From assembly GCA_963762825.1 (NCBI GenBank), contig CAVXLZ010000002.1, forward strand, positions 992,001-1,056,000: a DNA stretch of 64,000 nucleotides. Reading direction: 5' to 3'. Numbering within the stretch: position 1 is the first letter of the stretch; each line of letters starts with the position of its first letter. A program made the position numbers and the translations under genes. This DNA comes from Miltoncostaea sp963762825. GTDB lineage: Bacteria > Actinomycetota > Thermoleophilia > Miltoncostaeales > Miltoncostaeaceae. The notes beneath the pieces were generated by a model. It ran no database searches. It had not been told where the DNA came from and saw nothing but the letters and a program-made list of their open reading frames with translations. Positions 62,347 to 64,000 of the stretch are shown in pieces.

Positions 62347-64000
62347 TCAGGCGTCGGCCAGCAGGGACGGGCGCGGAGCCGGCAGGGCGCCCGACTCCTC
62401 GAGGCGGTTCAGGGCCTCGACCGCCGGAGGCCAGAACTGCGTTCCCGAGCAGCTCCGACACTCCGTGAGCGCCTCCTCGGTGGTGAGGGGGTCGTTGTAC
62501 TCGCGCGCGCTGGTCATGGCGTCCCAGCAGTCGGCGAGGGTCAGGATGCGGGCGCCCTCCGGGATCGACGCGCCGTCGATCCCGTCGGGGTAGCCCCCGC
62601 CGTTCCAGAACTCGTGGTGGTGGGCCACCCACTCCACCTGATCGGGATCGAGCACCTCCGAGACGATGCGGGCGCCCAGGCGGGCGTGATCCTGCATCAG
62701 GGCCCGCTCCGCGTCGGTGAGGCCCTCCGGCTTGAGCAGGATTGCGTCGGGGATCCCGATCTTGCCGACGTCGTGCACCAGCCCCGCCTCGCGCAGCCGC
62801 GCCGTCTGCTCCGGAGTCCACCCGAGAGCGGTGGCCAGCATGACGGCCATGTCGGCGACCCGGATCGAGTGCAGCTGAGTGGCCGCGTCCTTCGCGTCGA
62901 TCGCGCGAGCCAGGGCGCGCAGTGCGGCGATGCCGTCGGCGCGCGCCATCTGCCGTGCGCGGCTGTTGGGGGAGAAGTCGGCCATCAGGTCGCCGCTGAA
63001 GCGGAATGCGCCGTCACGGCCGTGGGTCTTGGCCCAGTAGAGGGCCGCGTCGGCCTGCTGGAGCAGCCCGTCGGCGTCGAGGTCGTCTCTCAGGGTGGCG
63101 ACGCCGAGCGACGCGGTCAGGCGGCCGACCCCCTGTGGGAAGTCGGCGGCGCCCATCGCCTGCCGGATGCGCTCGGCGACCGCGAGGGCCGCCTCGCCGT
63201 CGGTGTCCGGCAGCAGCATGAGGAACTCCTCGCCGCCGATGCGGGCGATCAGATCGCCGCCGCGCGCGGCCTGGCTCAGGCGGCGCGCCGTCTCCACCAG
63301 CACGAGGTCGCCGACCGGGTGGCCGAAGGTGTCGTTCACGGCCTTGAAGTGGTCGAGGTCGATCATGATCGCGCTCAGCGGCCGGCCGGCGTCGCGGGCG
63401 CGTGAGGCCGTCTCCTGCAGGCGGTCGTGCAGGAGACGCTGATTGGAGAGGCTCGTCGAGGGGGTCGGTGTCGGCCAGATGGCGCAGGCGCTCGGTTGCG
63501 GCGATCAGCGCGTCGAGGACGCGCTGGCGGCTGCGCGCCACGAGCCGCCACGTGGCGAGGCCGAGGAGGGTCGCGAGCACCGCCGTGCCTCCGGTGAGGC
63601 CGATGATGCGCCTGGTCGCGGCCTCCACGCGTGCGTTGGCGACCCCGAGCTCGATGCCGTTCTCCCGCGCCCACGCCCTCGCCGAGTCCTTGAGGTCCTC
63701 CACCGCCGGCACGAGGAGCTTGATGAAGGCACGGTCGGCTTCGGATCCCCGCTCCGCCGGGCCTCCCCGGGCGGCGATCAGGGCGACGAGGGCGCCGCCC
63801 CGGCCGAGGGTCTGGTCGATTGCCGCCTGCTTGGCGGGGGACCTGCTCGCCAGATCGCGTTCACTGAGCGCGTGAGCCTCCCCCAGCAGCGTGAGCACGG
63901 TCCGCCCGATCTCGGGCGGGATGCCCGTGCCTCCGCTGGCCCGGTGGCGCCAGAAGACGCTTTCCTGCTCGGTGAACGTGCTCCGGAGCGTGGCGAGGCG
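62347..64000 (-). CDS. Membrane sensor with GGDEF and HD-GYP domains, 5'-truncated, one frameshift
   Basis: The gene enters from beyond the window. From the right edge: a sensor region of mostly helical sequence (EADRAFIKLLVPAVEDLKDSA) and a membrane helix (IIGLTGGTAVLATLLGLATW). Then comes a GGDEF domain (MIDLDHFKAVNDTFGH, RIGGEEFLMLLPDTDG) and an HD-GYP domain (HSIRVADMAV, LVHDVGKIGIPD, AHHHEFWNGGGYPDG). The frame breaks in DTDPL; removing plus-strand C63457 restores DTDPLTSLSNQRLLHDRLQ. Having both GGDEF and HD-GYP, it could make or break cyclic-di-GMP. The end is convergent with pstB, 14 nt away. Confidence 0.9.

Overview
The window is high-GC, densely coded DNA with GTG starts everywhere and many 4-bp ATGA/GTGA gene overlaps. 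Gene content (HemQ, Ald, a DsbA/VKOR pair, 11-nt PHO-box repeats, BldC/MerR-like regulators, the small PurL with separate PurS and PurQ) points to an Actinomycetota chromosome. A Thermoleophilia-like lineage is my best guess; that placement is inference. No rRNA, tRNA, phage, IS element or CRISPR array was found, and no gene-free stretch exceeds 300 bases.

Layout. 1-2.2 kb: end of an S9 peptidase, then an MFS transporter. 2.2-4.3 kb: a secreted protein of unknown function with three C-terminal INQRI repeats, broken by several frameshifts. 4.3-11.4 kb (minus): nurA-herA-sbcD-sbcC plus a small membrane protein, an archaeal-style DNA end-processing operon. 11.5-12.7 kb (plus): DsbA-like thiol oxidoreductase and VKOR, whose 3' end overlaps the convergent P-type ATPase gene. 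12.6-17.3 kb (minus): P-type ATPase, alanine dehydrogenase, membrane-anchored trypsin-like protease. 17.4-28.8 kb (minus): purD-B-C-S-Q-L-F-M-N-H and a START-like protein; with purA at 33 kb this covers IMP and AMP synthesis apart from the AIR carboxylation step (purE/purK). 28.9-33 kb: small membrane protein, beta-carbonic anhydrase, HD-GYP protein, and an ECF sigma factor fused to a zinc finger, a membrane segment and a DPPPDV-repeat tail. 33-37 kb (minus): rpsF-ssb-rplI-dnaB-purA, lacking rpsR. 37-43 kb: secreted phosphoesterase, two tandem MerR-like regulators, DedA, a HARE-HTH-like protein and small genes. 43-50 kb (plus): GSDH-type lipoprotein, HemQ, ABC-2 exporter, OsmC protein (minus), zinc dehydrogenase and a eukaryote-type UDP-sugar pyrophosphorylase. 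50-58 kb: M23 peptidase, IspH, hydrolase, IMPase, DUF1624 protein, YdeI, MetY, CoA-binding protein, ATP-grasp protein. 58.2-62.3 kb: PHO box and pstSCAB. 62.3-64 kb (minus): a GGDEF plus HD-GYP protein running off the window.

Sequence quality matters here. At least eight otherwise conserved genes are split, and in nearly all of them removing one inserted base restores the family sequence exactly. The breaks concentrate in 2-4 kb and 52-64 kb and look more like assembly errors than gene decay. Split genes are annotated as whole genes, with the break position stated.
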